From Crocodylus rhombifer (taxonomy: Eukaryota; Chordata; Crocodylia; Crocodylidae): a stretch of 64,000 nt of DNA. Shown in pieces: positions 34,198-46,600 of this stretch. A program made the position numbers and the translations under genes. The DNA lies in contig JAVSML010020405.1 of assembly GCA_038503035.1 (NCBI GenBank), positions 62,001 to 126,000 on the forward strand, in the 5' to 3' direction. The notes under the pieces are model-generated. The model made no database searches. It was not told where the DNA came from and worked only from the letters and a program-made list of their open reading frames with translations. Position 1 is the stretch's first letter, and every line of letters begins with the position of its first letter.

Positions 34198-34981
34198 CCT
34201 TTCAAGTGTTACAATAAAACCCATACAATTTTTTTTTTTTTTTTTTTAGAAGTTAGAAAATTGCAAATCAAGTGTCTTGGCCATTAAAAAATTATTTACA
34301 GAGACAAAACAAAGTTGCTTCACATTATACAGCTGGCACTCTCCCCTCCCTCCCACCCCACCCAAAAAAAAGAAAGTTATTCCCTTAGAAGCAAAATTAA
34401 AACACAGCGGACTTACAAGCTTTACGGTTTTAAGCCAATAGTAAGACATTATAAAAAACTAACCAGATTAGCTTTTAAACCATTGGTTTCTATAAAAAGC
34501 ACAAAATACTTTAAATGAAGTCAGAACCAGGAATGTAAAACTGAGGTGGGGGGGATAGTGGGGTAGAAAGAATCCGGTAAACTTCACTGGCTTGTTGGGC
34601 TTTGAAAGCTGCTTGGGAGATTAGTTGAAACAAGTAGGCCAGTAGAGATACCACAGTTTGGTGTAATATCTGGGTTCTCAGTAAACTGTCTAAATAAATT
34701 CCAGTTATGTCCAGGATTATCTTCCTCCAGAGTTTTAAAGGATTGTGGGGGCAGGGAGGGAAGCTACTCCAAGTTGTAGTGGTGGAAATCCAGATCAGTT
34801 TTCTAACAGTGTGGAGTTGTACTAAAGGCGGGGGAGAAATAATTCAGGTGTCTTAATTTTAGAAGGTGTTGTCAGTTCTACTTTGAAGACAGAAGGTGTG
34901 GGCAAGTCAGCAAATCCATGGTGTTACTGGGATGAGGAGGATGGCACAAAAGTCTTAAGTTATGATAATGCCAGGTGGGCT
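34198..34981 (-). other. MARCKSL1: MARCKSL1 3' UTR
   Basis: Non-coding sequence between the stop at 34982-34984 and the minus-strand AATAAA. It contains an A-rich run and a pyrimidine/purine tract at about 34335-34370. Confidence 0.65.
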
Positions 34982-35614
34982 CTACTCTTCCTTCTGCTCA
35001 GCTGCTGCAAGTGTTGTACTGGGCTCAGGCTCTACAGGTTTTGAGGGCTCCTGTGGCTTAGCCATTTCCTCCTGAGTTTCTCCTGGCTGTGGCTGCTGCT
35101 CCTCCTTGGCTTCCCCTGCTTCTTCATCTTCCCTTTTAGGCTCCACTTCTTGCTGCCCTTCAGCAGCAGGAGCTGCAGGACTGTTCTCTGCTGCAGCAGC
35201 TTTTTCCTCTGCCTTCCCCTCCGGGGTTGTAGTGGTCTGCTCGGTTTCACTGGTAGAACAAGTGGGGTTCTCCTCTCCTTTGGCTTCTGCTTTGTCCTGC
35301 TCATCGGTGGGAGAGGACACAGAAGAATCTCCACCCTCTTTCTTGTTCTTCCTGAAGGAGATCCCACTCAGCTTGAAGGACTTCTTGAAGGAGAACTTCT
35401 TCTTCTTCTTGGGGGTTTCCTTGCAGGGCACAGCTCCCTCAGGTTTGGCCTCTCCACCTTCAGCAGCGGGGGCTGGTTCAATGACATCTCCGCTGGCAGA
35501 CTCTGCCTTGGCCTCCTCTTTGACTGGTTCGGCAGATCCATTGCCATTCACTGGTGGGGCTTCTCCATCCGCCTTCGGAGACACGTCCCCATTGATCTTC
35601 ACGTGGCCGTTCTC
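34982..35614 (-). CDS. MARCKSL1: MARCKSL1 exon 2
   Basis: Read on the minus strand from acceptor TCCCTCCCGAACAG. It encodes the MARCKS-homology segment, the effector domain and a low-complexity E/A/P/Q tail ending AEQKEE, then TAG. The open frame extends 20 codons upstream of the acceptor but that part is intron. Confidence 0.95.
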   Translation of the reverse strand, partial: ENGHVKINGDVSPKADGEAPPVNGNGSAEPVKEEAKAESASGDVIEPAPAAEGGEAKPEGAVPCKETPKKKKKFSFKKSFKLSGISFRKNKKEGGDSSVSSPTDEQDKAEAKGEENPTCSTSETEQTTTTPEGKAEEKAAAAENSPAAPAAEGQQEVEPKREDEEAGEAKEEQQPQPGETQEEMAKPQEPSKPVEPEPSTTLAAAEQKEE

Positions 35615-36812
35615 CTGTTCGGGAGGGAACCGCCAACACGTTAAGAAAAAGCCAAGCTGCGGCATCATCTCCAAGAAACTGGAGATGGATCAGCAACAGC
35701 TCCTGCTTAGTTGCTAGCGGGTTGGGGGACAGCCGCCACATAGGATCAGCGGAGGTTGGCTAGGAAACCTGCATTCTTGTCTCATTACATAGCCGGCTGG
35801 TGGGAAGGGGGTGGGAACAGGAACCTGGGGGGATGCGGCCAAGAGGCTGGGGGCTGGATTCTCTCCCTGGTCCGGGGGCAAGCCTGGGCTGCCGTTTCCC
35901 CCCCTTCTGCTAAGGGCCGGGGGGGGAGACCCCAGCCCTGGGCACCGGCTCCTACGGGACGGCCGAGCCAGAGGCCGGGCTGGTCCCGAGCGCGGCGGCG
36001 CGGCCAGGGGGCGCCCGCGCTCCATCCGCCGCCGCCGCCGCCGGGGCGTGGAGCGAGCCCCGCGCAACAATGCGGCCGGCGCTGGGAGGGGGCAAGCGGC
36101 GGCCGCCCCCGCCCCACCGTTTGCTTCCCAGTACAGGGAGGGAAAAAAAAAAAAAAAAAATTAGAGAAAAGCCACAAGCCGGCCGCAGCCCCCTCCGGGG
36201 AGCCCGGCCCCGCACAAAGGAGGCTGCAGCTGCCCGGCTTTGCAAGCCCCGGGGGGAGCGCTGGGGGCAAATGCACCTCGAGCCCCTCCCCGGGGCTGCG
36301 TGGGGGCTTCCCCCGCCCCTCCCGGGCCCCGCAGCCCCGGCTCCCTCCTTTGTTCCCCTGCCCGCACTCCGCGCCGGGGCTGAGCGCCAGACAAAGACTT
36401 GCCGCGGCCCCGGCTGCTCCAGCCCCGGGGGAGCGCCGGCCTCCCCGGCCCCAGCACAGCTGGCTTGCAGCTGCAGCAGGCACCCGGCAGCCGTGGGTGG
36501 GACCTCGCCCGCCCTTTGGGAGCGGGGAAAGGCACCCGGGGGTGGGGGGCATCACCCCAGCCGGGGCCAGTTCTCCCCTCCCAAGTTCGGGGAGGAAGAA
36601 GAAAGACAAGGCTTTCCTCCAACAACCGCGGCTCTGTGCACCAGGAGGAGGGGAGGGGAGGGGACCCCCCCCCCCCCATACACACACACTTTCCGACAGA
36701 GACAAGAGGCACCCACCTGGCCATTGGATTTGGAGGGAGAGACCGATACGGCCTCTGCCGACTTCTGGGCGATCACGTCTCCTTTCGCTGCCTTGGAGCC
36801 CTGGCTTCCCAT
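34982..36812 (-). CDS. MARCKSL1: MARCKSL1 (MARCKS-like protein 1), complete, two exons
   Basis: MARCKSL1 binds acidic phospholipids, actin and calmodulin and is released from membranes by PKC phosphorylation. Exon 1 is 36717-36812 (32 codons) and exon 2 is 34982-35614 (210 codons plus stop), giving 242 residues against 195 in human. The N-terminus MGSQGSKAAKGDV has the myristoylation glycine. The intron sits after NGQ and before ENGHVKINGDVSPK, the conserved family position. The basic effector domain KKKKKFSFKKSFKLSG lies at about residues 101-124 (35339-35410). The acidic, glutamine- and alanine-rich C-terminus is longer than in mammals. It is convergent with HDAC1, as in human. The N-terminal sequence and synteny favour MARCKSL1 over MARCKS. 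Confidence 0.96.
35339..35410 (-). other. MARCKSL1: MARCKSL1 effector (phosphorylation site) domain
   Basis: Encodes KKKKKFSFKKSFKLSGISF and RKNKK. Lysines bind PIP2, phenylalanines insert into the bilayer, and serines are PKC targets. Human MARCKSL1 has proline in place of the serine of KKSF, so this copy keeps a serine as in MARCKS. Confidence 0.85.
35615..36716 (-). other. MARCKSL1: MARCKSL1 intron (1.1 kb, CpG-rich)
   Basis: Very GC-rich, with a poly-A tract at about 36143-36160, a C run followed by ACACAC at about 36666-36690, and many CpGs. Long open frames here reflect composition. Confidence 0.85.
36717..36812 (-). CDS. MARCKSL1: MARCKSL1 exon 1
   Basis: Encodes MGSQGSKAAKGDVIAQKSAE and AVSVSPSKSNGQ on the minus strand. 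The donor is CCAG/GTGGGT. The glycine after Met is the myristoylation site. Confidence 0.95.
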
Positions 36813-37129
36813 GTCTGCGCGATGGGCAAGCCAAATCCCCCGCCCGGGAAAAAACAAAAAACAGGGAAAAAAAGAGAAAAAAACCCTCAAGAGAGAAAGA
36901 GAGCGGCTGGGGGGGCGCCCGAGACCCCGCCGCGCTGTCGGCTCAGCGTCGTCCTCCTTCAGGCGGAGGGAGAAGAAGTAGCGCCCGGGCGGCGAAGTCC
37001 CGGGCTGCTGCGGCCAGAGCCCAGTGCGGGGCGGGGGTCGGGGGCCCCCGGTGGGGAGAGAGCGGCCTGGCAGCAGGCAGGTCCGGCCCGGCTCGGCAGC
37101 TCCGCGCACCTAGACCGAGACAATCCCCC

Positions 37130-37195
37130 GCGCCCGCTAATAAGCGGCGGCGCGGGGGCGTGGCGGACATTTAAATGCCCGCCCAAGGGGCGGTG
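37130..37195 (-). promoter_or_regulatory. MARCKSL1: MARCKSL1 core promoter with TATA-like ATTTAAAT
   Basis: ATTTAAAT at 37169-37176 lies in an otherwise G+C sequence, with a GC box (GGGGCGG on the + strand, 37186-37192) just upstream in the sense direction. A start near 37140 would give a 5' UTR of about 330 bp. Confidence 0.55.
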
Positions 37196-37518
37196 CCGGC
37201 TGCTGAGCCCCCCGCACAAAGGGAAGGGCCTGGGCCCCCATGCAGGGGGAGGCGGAGGCCGTGGGGGTCGCCCCCAGCTTGGCCCTGCTCCCCTCGGGAA
37301 GCTGCCCAGCTGGTTCCCTCTGCCCCGGAGCAGCTCGCGCACAAAGCTGAGCTCCAGGTGCCGCGGAGCAGCTTGGGCCCCTCGCCCGGTGGGCGGCTTG
37401 CCCGGCTTCAAAAGCACGCCTCTGCCTCAGTTGCCGCGCACGTAGGTTTGCTGCACCTCCTCACCCCTTGCAAATCCCTGGATCTGGAAGGAGGCAGCCT
37501 GAGGGTCAATACTGTGGT

Positions 37519-37652
37519 AGTGGTGGCCTTAGGGTCGTTTGGGGCCCCTTCGAGGCTTAATTTTGATGACCTGTAAGCAAGTCGGGTGTTTGCCCCAAAA
37601 CTTTGGGGTCCTGGGTGCTTGCCTGGTTTGCCCTCCCCTAAGGCTGCCACTG
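37519..37652. mobile_element. hAT-type MITE (family A, copy 2)
   Basis: It starts AGTGGTGGCCTTAGGG and ends CCCCTAAGGCTGCCACTG, and shares GATGACCTGTAA and TTTGCCCTCCCCTAAGGCT with the copy at 9235-9377. No convincing target duplication remains. Confidence 0.8.
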
Positions 37653-37694
37653 GTTGTAGCCCCCGTGGCCTGGAAGCTATGCCAGGGCAAGGAT

Positions 37695-37755
37695 TTCTGA
37701 GGGTGATCTCTTTTGTTGGACTATGTAGCTGGGATGAAGTTAGCTGACCTTTTTC
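37695..37755 (-). repeat. Interspersed repeat, family B (copy 3, antisense fragment)
   Basis: GGTGATCTCTTTTGTTGGAC, then TGTAGCTGGGATGAAGTTAG, parallels the 27691 copy (GGATAACATCTTTTAATGGA). It is a short, degraded fragment. Confidence 0.45.
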
Positions 37756-40483
37756 CTATGCAAGACCTTCCTTTGGGGCCTCTAAGAAGAGTCCTTTTTC
37801 TCCCCCGCCATGTCTGCTTTTGTGCAGTTGAGGGCACCTGGCATCTGTTTTGTTTCGTAGTTTCCCCCTCTCCATGCACATACATCTCTTAGTCCCAGCT
37901 GAGCCAGACTTTTTTTTTTTGGCTCTTTCTTGAGTGGGTGTTTCATAGGGCAAGATGAGAGAAAAAAGGCATTGAGCAAACTAGCAAGATGTCAGAGTAG
38001 AAAACCAGCCCTCAAAATATCCAGGGCTGAGGGCTGCAGGTGAACCTACATGGAACTTTTTCATTTGCATTTGCTGAAGTTTCCCATTGACGCGGCCTCT
38101 GCCATCCCTGGCGAGCAAGGTTAGAACTTGGTGAAGGAAACGGGACCAGGGGCTTTGTTTCCGGAGGTGCTGAGCCCCTGGTGTCCCTCAGCTGGAACAG
38201 ATTATGCTCAGCACTTCTGCCAATCAGGCTAGGAGTCGGGTTCAAATTGGCCCCGTCTGGTTTAAAACGGCCACAGTTGATGCTACCAGCCCTCCCACGG
38301 GAAGCAGCAGGGAGGCTCAGGGTGTCATGCTCCAGTGAAGGCTGTTTCCCAGGCATCCAACAAAGTGAGGTAGCCCCCATGCGTCTCCTGCCTTATAAAA
38401 AGCACGGCGTATGGGTAGAGAATAGGTAAGTCTGAAGAGTTGAGGTTAGAGTATCATGGTCCCAACAGGTTGCTCAGCTACTGGGCCTTGCTACTCTGCT
38501 GTCATGCTTCCTGTGGGGGTCATTTAGCAATTGCACAGCAGCTTTGCATTCCTGCAGGAGTGAGGTGCTCCCATCTCGCTTATCAGGGACGCTGATCTTG
38601 TACTTGTGTGCCTCATTCCTCCCTAGCCTCATAGTTATCCTGGCTTTGGCCAGCAAAGGAACAAGATCGGTGTCTCCCTGCAAGGAGTTAATGCTTAGCC
38701 TTACTTGGCCCTACGTGTAGCTTTAGCTTCCAGGAGCAGGACAACCTAGTGCAACCAGCTGTGCGCTGCTGCAATAAAGGGGTAGGATCAAGGCCAGCAT
38801 CTGGGCTGGAAAACAATGGCACGTTGTATTTGTTTTACCAACAAGGTCATGTTTTGTCTTCCCTTCCCCCGCCCCCCACTGCTGGAGCAAAATATCTGTG
38901 TTAATTAAAATAGACCTCATCTTCCTTATTGACTCTTGGTTGTCAGTTGATAAAGCCTTTGAATGGGTGCCATGTGTCTTTTCATTTGTCCTCCTGATCT
39001 TTAATCCATATGTTAAAATCTGGAGTTGCCCAATGGGCCATAAGGGCAGTGAAGGGGCCATTGAGGATTTATAGGACTTAACTGAATGCCTCTGTTTAGA
39101 ATTCTAAATTCTCAAGCCCTTGTGAGCTCCAGAGAGCTGAAGGGTGGGTTTCACTGAATCCCTTAGGCAGCATCAGATAAAAACACTGCCTTTTCTTTTC
39201 TTTTTCTTTTTAGTTCAGCACCACAAAATATTTTATTCTTAAAGGAGGAATGTGGGTGCAAAGCTCACTTGCTTTACATGCTGGGACACATGCACACAAA
39301 AAGAAAACAGCCAGGGAATATGGTGTTACGGGTGCCTCTTCTCACTGTAGCAGGAGTGTCAGGTCTGCCCTGATTTCTGGGTTGGGCCCGTTCCTGTGCA
39401 ATCCTCCCCATTGCTAATTCATTTTTCCAAAACTTTCGGAGCATGTTCACAACCGTGTTCACAAACATGGGTGAGTTTACTGCCAGGAGGATTCATTTTC
39501 TTCTGTCTCCCCCACAGAATGGACACAGCATGGACAGATGCAGTGCGAGTTTCTCCCACGCCGCATCGCCCTACGCATCTGTCCCCTTACCTGGAGAGAG
39601 CACCTGGACTAAAGAGAGAATTCAATCCATTCACTCCTCTGTGTTGCTGGGACAGATGCTGAGGCACGCTGCAGGCCCAGGCTTTGTGGAATGGGACTGA
39701 TGCCATCAGTTTGCAGAAGCCATCAAACAGTCACGAGATGGTCTAGTCTTCACTGCACCTCCAGCTATGGTAAGCGTAACTATAGTCAGACCTGCACAGC
39801 CAGGCGGCATTTACAGCCAACCGTTCAATATTCCATCTAAAAAATGTATCAGCCTTTATGGCCTGTCTAGACCTGCTGCCTGCTCTGTTGCTATTGTTGC
39901 CTTCTGAGAAATGGAGGGCAGCTCTCCCATGTTGATTGCTTTAGCTGGCAATATAAAGGGGTAGAAAGCTGCAGAGTGTTCTCCAAGGCACCCCTCAGTG
40001 TACCCTGGCACAGACATCTGAGAGATGAGAGGACTGGCCAGCCTGAATTCAAAGACATGAGTAAATAGGCGGGATAGGCAGCAGTGGCAGGACATGTCAG
40101 ATCCCACATGCAGCCTGATTGTTATGTTAATGAGAACCCAGTCTTCAGGCAAGGTCAAAATGCAGGATCCTTTAGTTGTCTGGGGGCACTGACTGGTAAC
40201 AGCTGTAACCTCCGTCACAGTGGTCGGAGCAGAGCAGCTTTTGGAGTTGCTGCTAAGCTTAGCTGGCTTTGAAACTGCGGCACAAAAATGAAAGCTTTTT
40301 ACCAGTCTTGAGCAATCCACTTTCCCCTTGTGCCTGTTTGTTGTTCTGGCACATGAATATTATGTTCACCTGACTTGAGTGTCACTCCTGTTGATTATCA
40401 TGCAAAGTGTGTGCATATGCCTGGCTCCACCTGAAGTCCTGGTGAAGAATTTGGCACTCTAGAGCCCCTGCTACATCTTCAAT

Positions 40484-40669
40484 TGGGGTGGGCAATTATT
40501 TTGGGCAGAGGGCCACTTACTGAGTTTTGGCAAGCTGTCAAGGGCTGCATGACAGGCAGCCCAGGTCAGATTAATATTAATTTTCTAAATTTTTTAGGGG
40601 CTCTACGGGCTGGATAGGATGGCCTGGTGGGCGGCATCTGGCCCCCGAGCTGCATTTTGCCCACCTCTG
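40484..40669. mobile_element. hAT-like element related to that in LCK
   Basis: It opens TGGGGTGGGCAATTATTTTG, then GGCAGAGGGCCAC, and ends GCATTTTGCCCACCTCTG. The GGGGTGGGCAAxxx/TTTGCCCACC termini match the family of 2837-3449. About 186 bp with no coding capacity. Confidence 0.6.
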
Positions 40670-43600
40670 CCTTAGATATATCACTCAATTAATTAACTGG
40701 TTAAGCATGCAATAAATTTAGACCAGCCACACTGGCAAAGTAATTATCACACTAAAAATGACTGTCCAGCTACAAAAAGAGCCAACCAGCTATCAAGTTA
40801 GTGCTTAATATGTGTAGCAGTTCTGTTGGTGGTTTCTATCGAGCTTTCATTTGAACACGTAGCGGGGCCCTAGAAATGAAATGACAGCCAGAAGAATCAA
40901 AACCAGGGCTGGAAACAAGATTGACAGTGAAATGTCTCTCAATCTTGCTGACATTTCCTTGCGTGGGCAAGAGCTGTCCTCCTTCGGTGTGGGTGGAGAT
41001 AAAGCTGTGTCCTGTAGTTTGCCTTGCCTGTGTTGAGTGCTGTATGTGTTTGTGTTTTGCTGTGGAGGGGCGTCATCCTCTGAAAGTGAGATCTGAGGAG
41101 CCGTCCTGGTGTCTCCTGGACGCCATTCTCTGCTGCTGCTTTGTGTTCTCTATTACATCTCGTCTATCCCAGCGAAAGTCCTGGTCTGTCTGTGCCAGTT
41201 TGTCGGAGCAGGGGTTTTGCTGCATAATGCCTTAATGACTGGAATGGAACGGGGAGTCAGTGGAGCAGGAGTATTGCCTGTGCCTTACCAAACACAATCC
41301 AGCCGTTCCTCTCCCTGGTAGCTGTTTGCTAGGAAGGGATTTTCCTCAATGAAGCAATAGGCTGGCAATGTCTGAGTGACAGGGCTTGTTTAGCAGAAGG
41401 AAGGGATTTATTGGAAATGAGGGGGGGAACCCCATTCTGAGAGCTGTGTCCCTGGGGAATTGTGTAAGCTTCACTGGTGCTACTTGCTGGCTGGAGCGCT
41501 GCTCACAGGTTTTTCTCCATCTGTGTCCCCCCTCCCCCCATGCAGAACCCAGATCCCTTTTTCATTTTGCTCCAGGGGAGAAAGTGCTTTACACCCCGCT
41601 GCGCCCCTGCCACAGTGATCATGGGCCAGAGCTAAAGTGATGGGAGGCAGATGTGATGTTTCTAAAGGGCAAACTTTAGCATGATTAGCGAGGTCAAGAT
41701 GCAGCCCTGCTGGGGAGGGGGGAAATGGCCCCTTTCATCATCATCATCGTCATCATGGATACACTAGATCTTGCTTACATTTTGACAGAAGCTTTCATCG
41801 CAAAAGATCGCTGACCACCAAGTCGCTCTCCTTTTAGAAAGGACTTTAAATCTCCTCTTCTTCTGTGAAGCCAAAAAGGAATGCGTTTCCCCTGGATTTC
41901 CCACTGTGTCCCATCATCTTGTCTACTCTGTCCATTCTTTGTATATCGTTGATGCTGGAGTTCACTAGGACTGGGGCTTTTTTCTGCTTGCAGTAGGAAA
42001 TCTTGCTGCAGTGTCAGTGCTCTGATCTTCACCTGAGATACGCCTGGGACCCTGGGAACTGTGGTCTGCCTGGGTAGCTCTGATTGCAAATTTTGGCCCT
42101 TTTCTGACAGAGAGGGGCAGGGGCTGCTTTCTTTTTGTTTTGTATGGGGCAGAGCACATTGCTAGATGGCATGGCAAAACTCTGCACTAATAATCAAAGG
42201 GTCTCTGAAATGCAGCTAGCTCTGGGGTGCGGGGCTGCAGCCTGCTTTCAGCAAGGCAGCACCCTGCAGGAGAGTCAAACTCACTGATGTCACTACCAAT
42301 CCTTTCGCTGCTTTGAATGGGCTTTGGGCAAGTGCCAAAAGTCGCATGGTGCAGCAGACACAGGCAAGTCTACCTGTTTTTTCCATGTGATGCTCATGCC
42401 TAAAAGTCTTCCTGGAGGAGATGTCTGTGCTGATGTTACTTTCTGTTTTTAGACCCTAGTTAAAGCACCAAAGATTATTAATTTATTCCGTGTTAAGTGC
42501 TGACAGCCTGCAGGAGACAGACGCAAACATTGTTCCTGCCTGAGGAGCTTAGACTCCAGCTAGAAGGACAGCACCATTTGCAGCCTCACACCCTGACCCT
42601 GTCTCCTTTGTTATTCATCCAGCTTGCATTTAAGAATTAACGTGATTATTTATTCATTTATATGGAGTCTTTCACAAGTGTCTTCTCATCTGCTAGTGGA
42701 TCTTAACTGAGTTGGAGGCAGCCCCACCAGGATAGACAATGCCACTCGGCATAAAGGAGAAGGCTTTCCATTTTGCTTTAAAAATAGCAACGGAATTAGC
42801 TAATTAGATCTCTCTGGGGAGAGAATTCCAGCAGGAAGAACACGGGCCAAAGCTGCGCTCCTTTGAATGTGCAGAAGGGAAAGCGTGAACTGGAACATCC
42901 TAGCATCGGCATAGCTCAAGTGTGGAAATACTCGGGGCTCTTTAGAGACGGGGCTGAAACCTTGGTGTTCAGAGTTGGCTCCTCAATCCACACCTAGGCC
43001 TTTGCGATGGGCAGAGATTGTACCACTTTAAATGTACCTGTGTGTGGTTCAAGCAGTGCAACGCGTGGATGCAGTTATATTAACAGAGACAGGCTCCTGT
43101 TGACACCATGCAAAGGTGATTTCTGCAAAATGGCTATCTAAAAACTAAGCACTGGTCCTGTTGCACTGATGTAGCTGTCAGTGGCCTCTGCATAGTTCCA
43201 ACTCTATGAATACCAGAAAGCATAGTCGTCTGAACACATGGACAGTTAGCTTGGTGTTCAGATGTGCTCAGCCGTGTCCGCACTACAGGCATCTTCTTGC
43301 ATCCCTCTATTTTGGGGTTAGAAAAGGTGTGATCCCTGACTGACAGCTGTGCAGCCAGAAGCCCTTGGCATAGATGTCATTATGTTGGCAAAACCATTCT
43401 TCTCCCAGCCTAGGTTTTATGATATCAGGCTACCCCGTGCCTTTGCCAGTAGCCGTATTATACAGCTGTTCCTCTACTAGTGTTCCTAATATAATGGACA
43501 TAAGGACTTAGCCCCTCTGGTTAAGTCCAACAAGCCCTATTTCCACTGTCCTTGCTGATGAATGAAAAAGCAGGGTAATAGCATGAGTAACGAGGGCGGT

Positions 43601-46600
43601 GGATCAGGAAGTAGCGTGAGGATGGAGTAAGTGGAGAAAGCAGTCAGGAGATTATTGCAGTAATTGGTGACTGATGCCGGTGCAGCCAAGAACCTCAAAG
43701 CATTTTGCAAGGGTGTGTGCGTGTCACTTGCTGTTTGGAGAAACCCAGGATGGGAAAGTGACTTGTCCACGGACTCAGTGAAATCCTTTTGCAGAAGTGG
43801 CCTTTGTTTCTGTGAGTTTAATTCACTTCCAAAAAGAACTAGGGTGGATATGCTGGGGGGGGGAGGAAATGTACTAAGGCTCTTGGTCTAGATTAATTTA
43901 GCTTTTCCTTCTGATGTGTCCTCATGCAGATGTGCCCTGTGAGGCCACTCACTGACTTGGATGCAGATGCCCCACCAGAGTAGAAGAGACTGTTGACCAG
44001 CACACTAAAACATTCCCACTTCAGGAACTTGGGGCTAGATGCAGACAAAAAGGGTCTTGGGTATATGACAGTGCACACCAGGCCAGCTGCATGTGCATGG
44101 CTACCAAGTGGCTTGGGCAGGATCATCAGATAGGACACTATTTGGAGCTAAAGCCATGAGCAATAGCCTTTGGACCAAGAGGGCACGCAGGTATACACAT
44201 GGGAATTGGCTGAGATTATGGCAGAGATGGTCTAGGTGGTTGTCTGGTGCCTGCGTGAAAACACGGCCTAGATTAACACCAGCCCTGGTGCCAAGACTGA
44301 CTGTAGGGGTCTGGCTACACCAGCCCCGGTTTCATCCATCTCTACCCTAGTGTTGGGTTACTCCGTGCTGCCCAGGCACTTTCACTAGAGACAGCAGCTT
44401 TGTGCCAAGGGGCTTGGGAGTCCGTTCTGCTTTGACGCTGGTGTCTGGTAGAGGGAATCATCAGTGACCTTTACTTTCTGTGCAGCTGCCAAGGAAAATA
44501 ATGGGCTAAAGGTGGAGGGGAGGGGAGGGGGACATCAAGAGCGCTGAGAATTGTACGATCCAAATTCACTCTCTCCTGTCATACAGAAGAGATTACAGCA
44601 TATCCCACAATGGCTGGATTGTCCACGCTTTTGAAATGCACCTGGGTGGGAGGCTGGTTTGGTTTCCGTAGAATATGATAGCAGCTGAGTATTGGAGGCT
44701 TTCAAGATAGGAGGTGGCTTTGGGAGGCAACTTTTCCTGTTTTTGCCAGGTGACGCAATCAGCATGGACTCTGTGGAGGAACGTTGCTGCCAGCATTTTC
44801 CTAGCACGCTGTGCCAGGATCTTGTCCCTCTCCAGACGTGGCTGCTGCTTCACGGTGGGGGAAGGAGGCTTTTGCGTGTACAGCTCTTTGTGGCTTCCTT
44901 TAGGAGAAGGGGAAAAAAAAAAAAGTGTGGTGTTGCTCTTGTCTGTTTATTTAATTTCATTTGTATCATCCTGTTGTCACTACTGGCTGGAAAGCAGCAG
45001 CTGAGCTTGATCTGGATTATCTCATGTTAATCTTAGATGTCTCTAGCGATGGCATTTGTGTAGATGCCCATCACCAGACTTCAAAGAGGATGAGTCCAAG
45101 TGTGCGTGTAATCTGATCTAGTAGATCTCTGAATCTGGGATCTCTGAAAGTCTGTGGAAGAATTGAGTTGTAGCAGAACTCCAGGAAGGGTCTGCCTCCC
45201 TTCTTCCATGAAGCCGAGCAGGGGAGCGGAAGACAGGCTTGGCGTGTCTCTTCGTTGGACCCAGACGCAGAGGACACGTCTTCCTTTAGCAGAGGTGCCA
45301 GGAGTCTCTTTACTAGGAAATCCCCTGGGCCTGGGGTTTCCAGCAGGTTGGCTGTGACGCCACACTTTCACTTTCGTTCAATCACATTAAATGGCCCAGC
45401 TAACTCTCGTGTTCATGCCTGAGCCACCCAGACTAAGGAACAGGGGCCTTACACAGCAGAGCTGAATCCCAAGCACCCATTGCTCTTGGTAGGGAAGACC
45501 CCCATAGCGGTCAGGATCTTGGGTCACATTGCTGCTGTTTGCGTGGCTTGTCATTGCCTTCTGGAGCAGGCTTATCACATCAGTCGCCCTGTGTATGCAG
45601 GCAGGATTGAGCCATGGTCCGTTCTGGCCCTCGGGGCCTTGTGATAATGATAAATGTTGCTGCGGGTCCTAAGAGATAGAGGCCAAGGGCCTGATTTCCT
45701 CATTTGCCTCTCCATCAAAGCAGCTCCATTGACTTGAATGAAGTCACTCCTGGTTTACACAAGCCTGAGAGAAGAATTGAGTCAGGAGAGATTAGCAACC
45801 CTGAGTCAACAAGGGAGGCAAGAAAGTGGGAGCCACTTTGTTTCTTATCTCCAAGGCCATTTGCCCTCCTTTTGGCCAAGGGTTTGAATGTTAACAAAAG
45901 CCCCAAGCCCCATCAGCTGCCAGCTGGAGCTGAGGCAGGCAGGGGAGGAGGCTGCACTCCGTATCTTCTCCTCTGCCCTCCATGCCCGGGGGCAGTGCTA
46001 AGTCGGCAGCTCAGGGAGCCCGGGATTGTCTTTCCCTCATAGAAGATGGCATGGGACCAGGACACCAGCATCCCTCATGCCCATCCTACCTCTAGTAGCA
46101 CTGCCCTACAGGGATCCCTGCTAGATGTGCAGGGAGAAGTCAGGTGCTGGAGCCGATTTCAAGCTGTGATTTCTCTGCCGAGGCTGCCAGCACGTGGCCC
46201 GTTTGCGTGATACCAAGACTCACTCAGGAGTTAGACTGAGATCTACCCAATGTATTACCCTCAGGCCACCCCTCATGATGTGCTGCCAGCCCTCAGTCTT
46301 AGTTCAGACTGGCCAGGCTTGACCCAGCACCCATGGGGTAAAAGGCTTCCTGCCTTCTCACCCAGCCCACTTTGCCCCTTTCAGCTCCAGCTGAAAGAGC
46401 AGTAGCTCATCGCATGCTATCCTCAGTGCAGGATGCTCTCGCCACATGCCTTATCTCCTTCAGCCTTGCTGGAGGCTGCGCTTCAGTTCCGGTAATGAGC
46501 TCCCTGACCTTGAGCAGCCAGTCCAGTGCCAGTTGGGTCACATTATGGCAGCAGGCCAGCGGCCAAGGTTTCTCCAGAGAGAAAGGGGGCTGCAGCTTCC

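Larger units (their letters stand above)
35860..37400. other. CpG island at the MARCKSL1 promoter
   Basis: Dense CpG, GC boxes and (CGC/GCC)n words span the intron, exon 1, the 5' UTR and the promoter. It contrasts with AT-richer DNA to the left of 35 kb. Confidence 0.85.
37400..40483. other. Gene-free flank upstream of MARCKSL1, part 1
   Basis: It holds MITE family A copy 2, a family B fragment, a T run at 37910-37920, a CTTTT-rich tract at about 39190-39212 and an AT-rich island at about 38885-39015. No coding exon is supportable. Confidence 0.65.

Noticed and set aside
35615..35674. Alternative MARCKSL1 start MEMMPQLGFF, contiguous with exon 2
   Set aside because: It lacks the myristoylation start and runs through the splice acceptor; exon 1 with MGSQGSK at 36717-36812 joins in frame.
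35756..37174. Longest open frame in the window (472 codons, + strand), with a 349-codon frame on the opposite strand
   Set aside because: It lies in the MARCKSL1 CpG island, where high GC removes stop codons. The translation is P/G/R-rich with no domain, and MARCKSL1 exon 1 occupies the minus strand.
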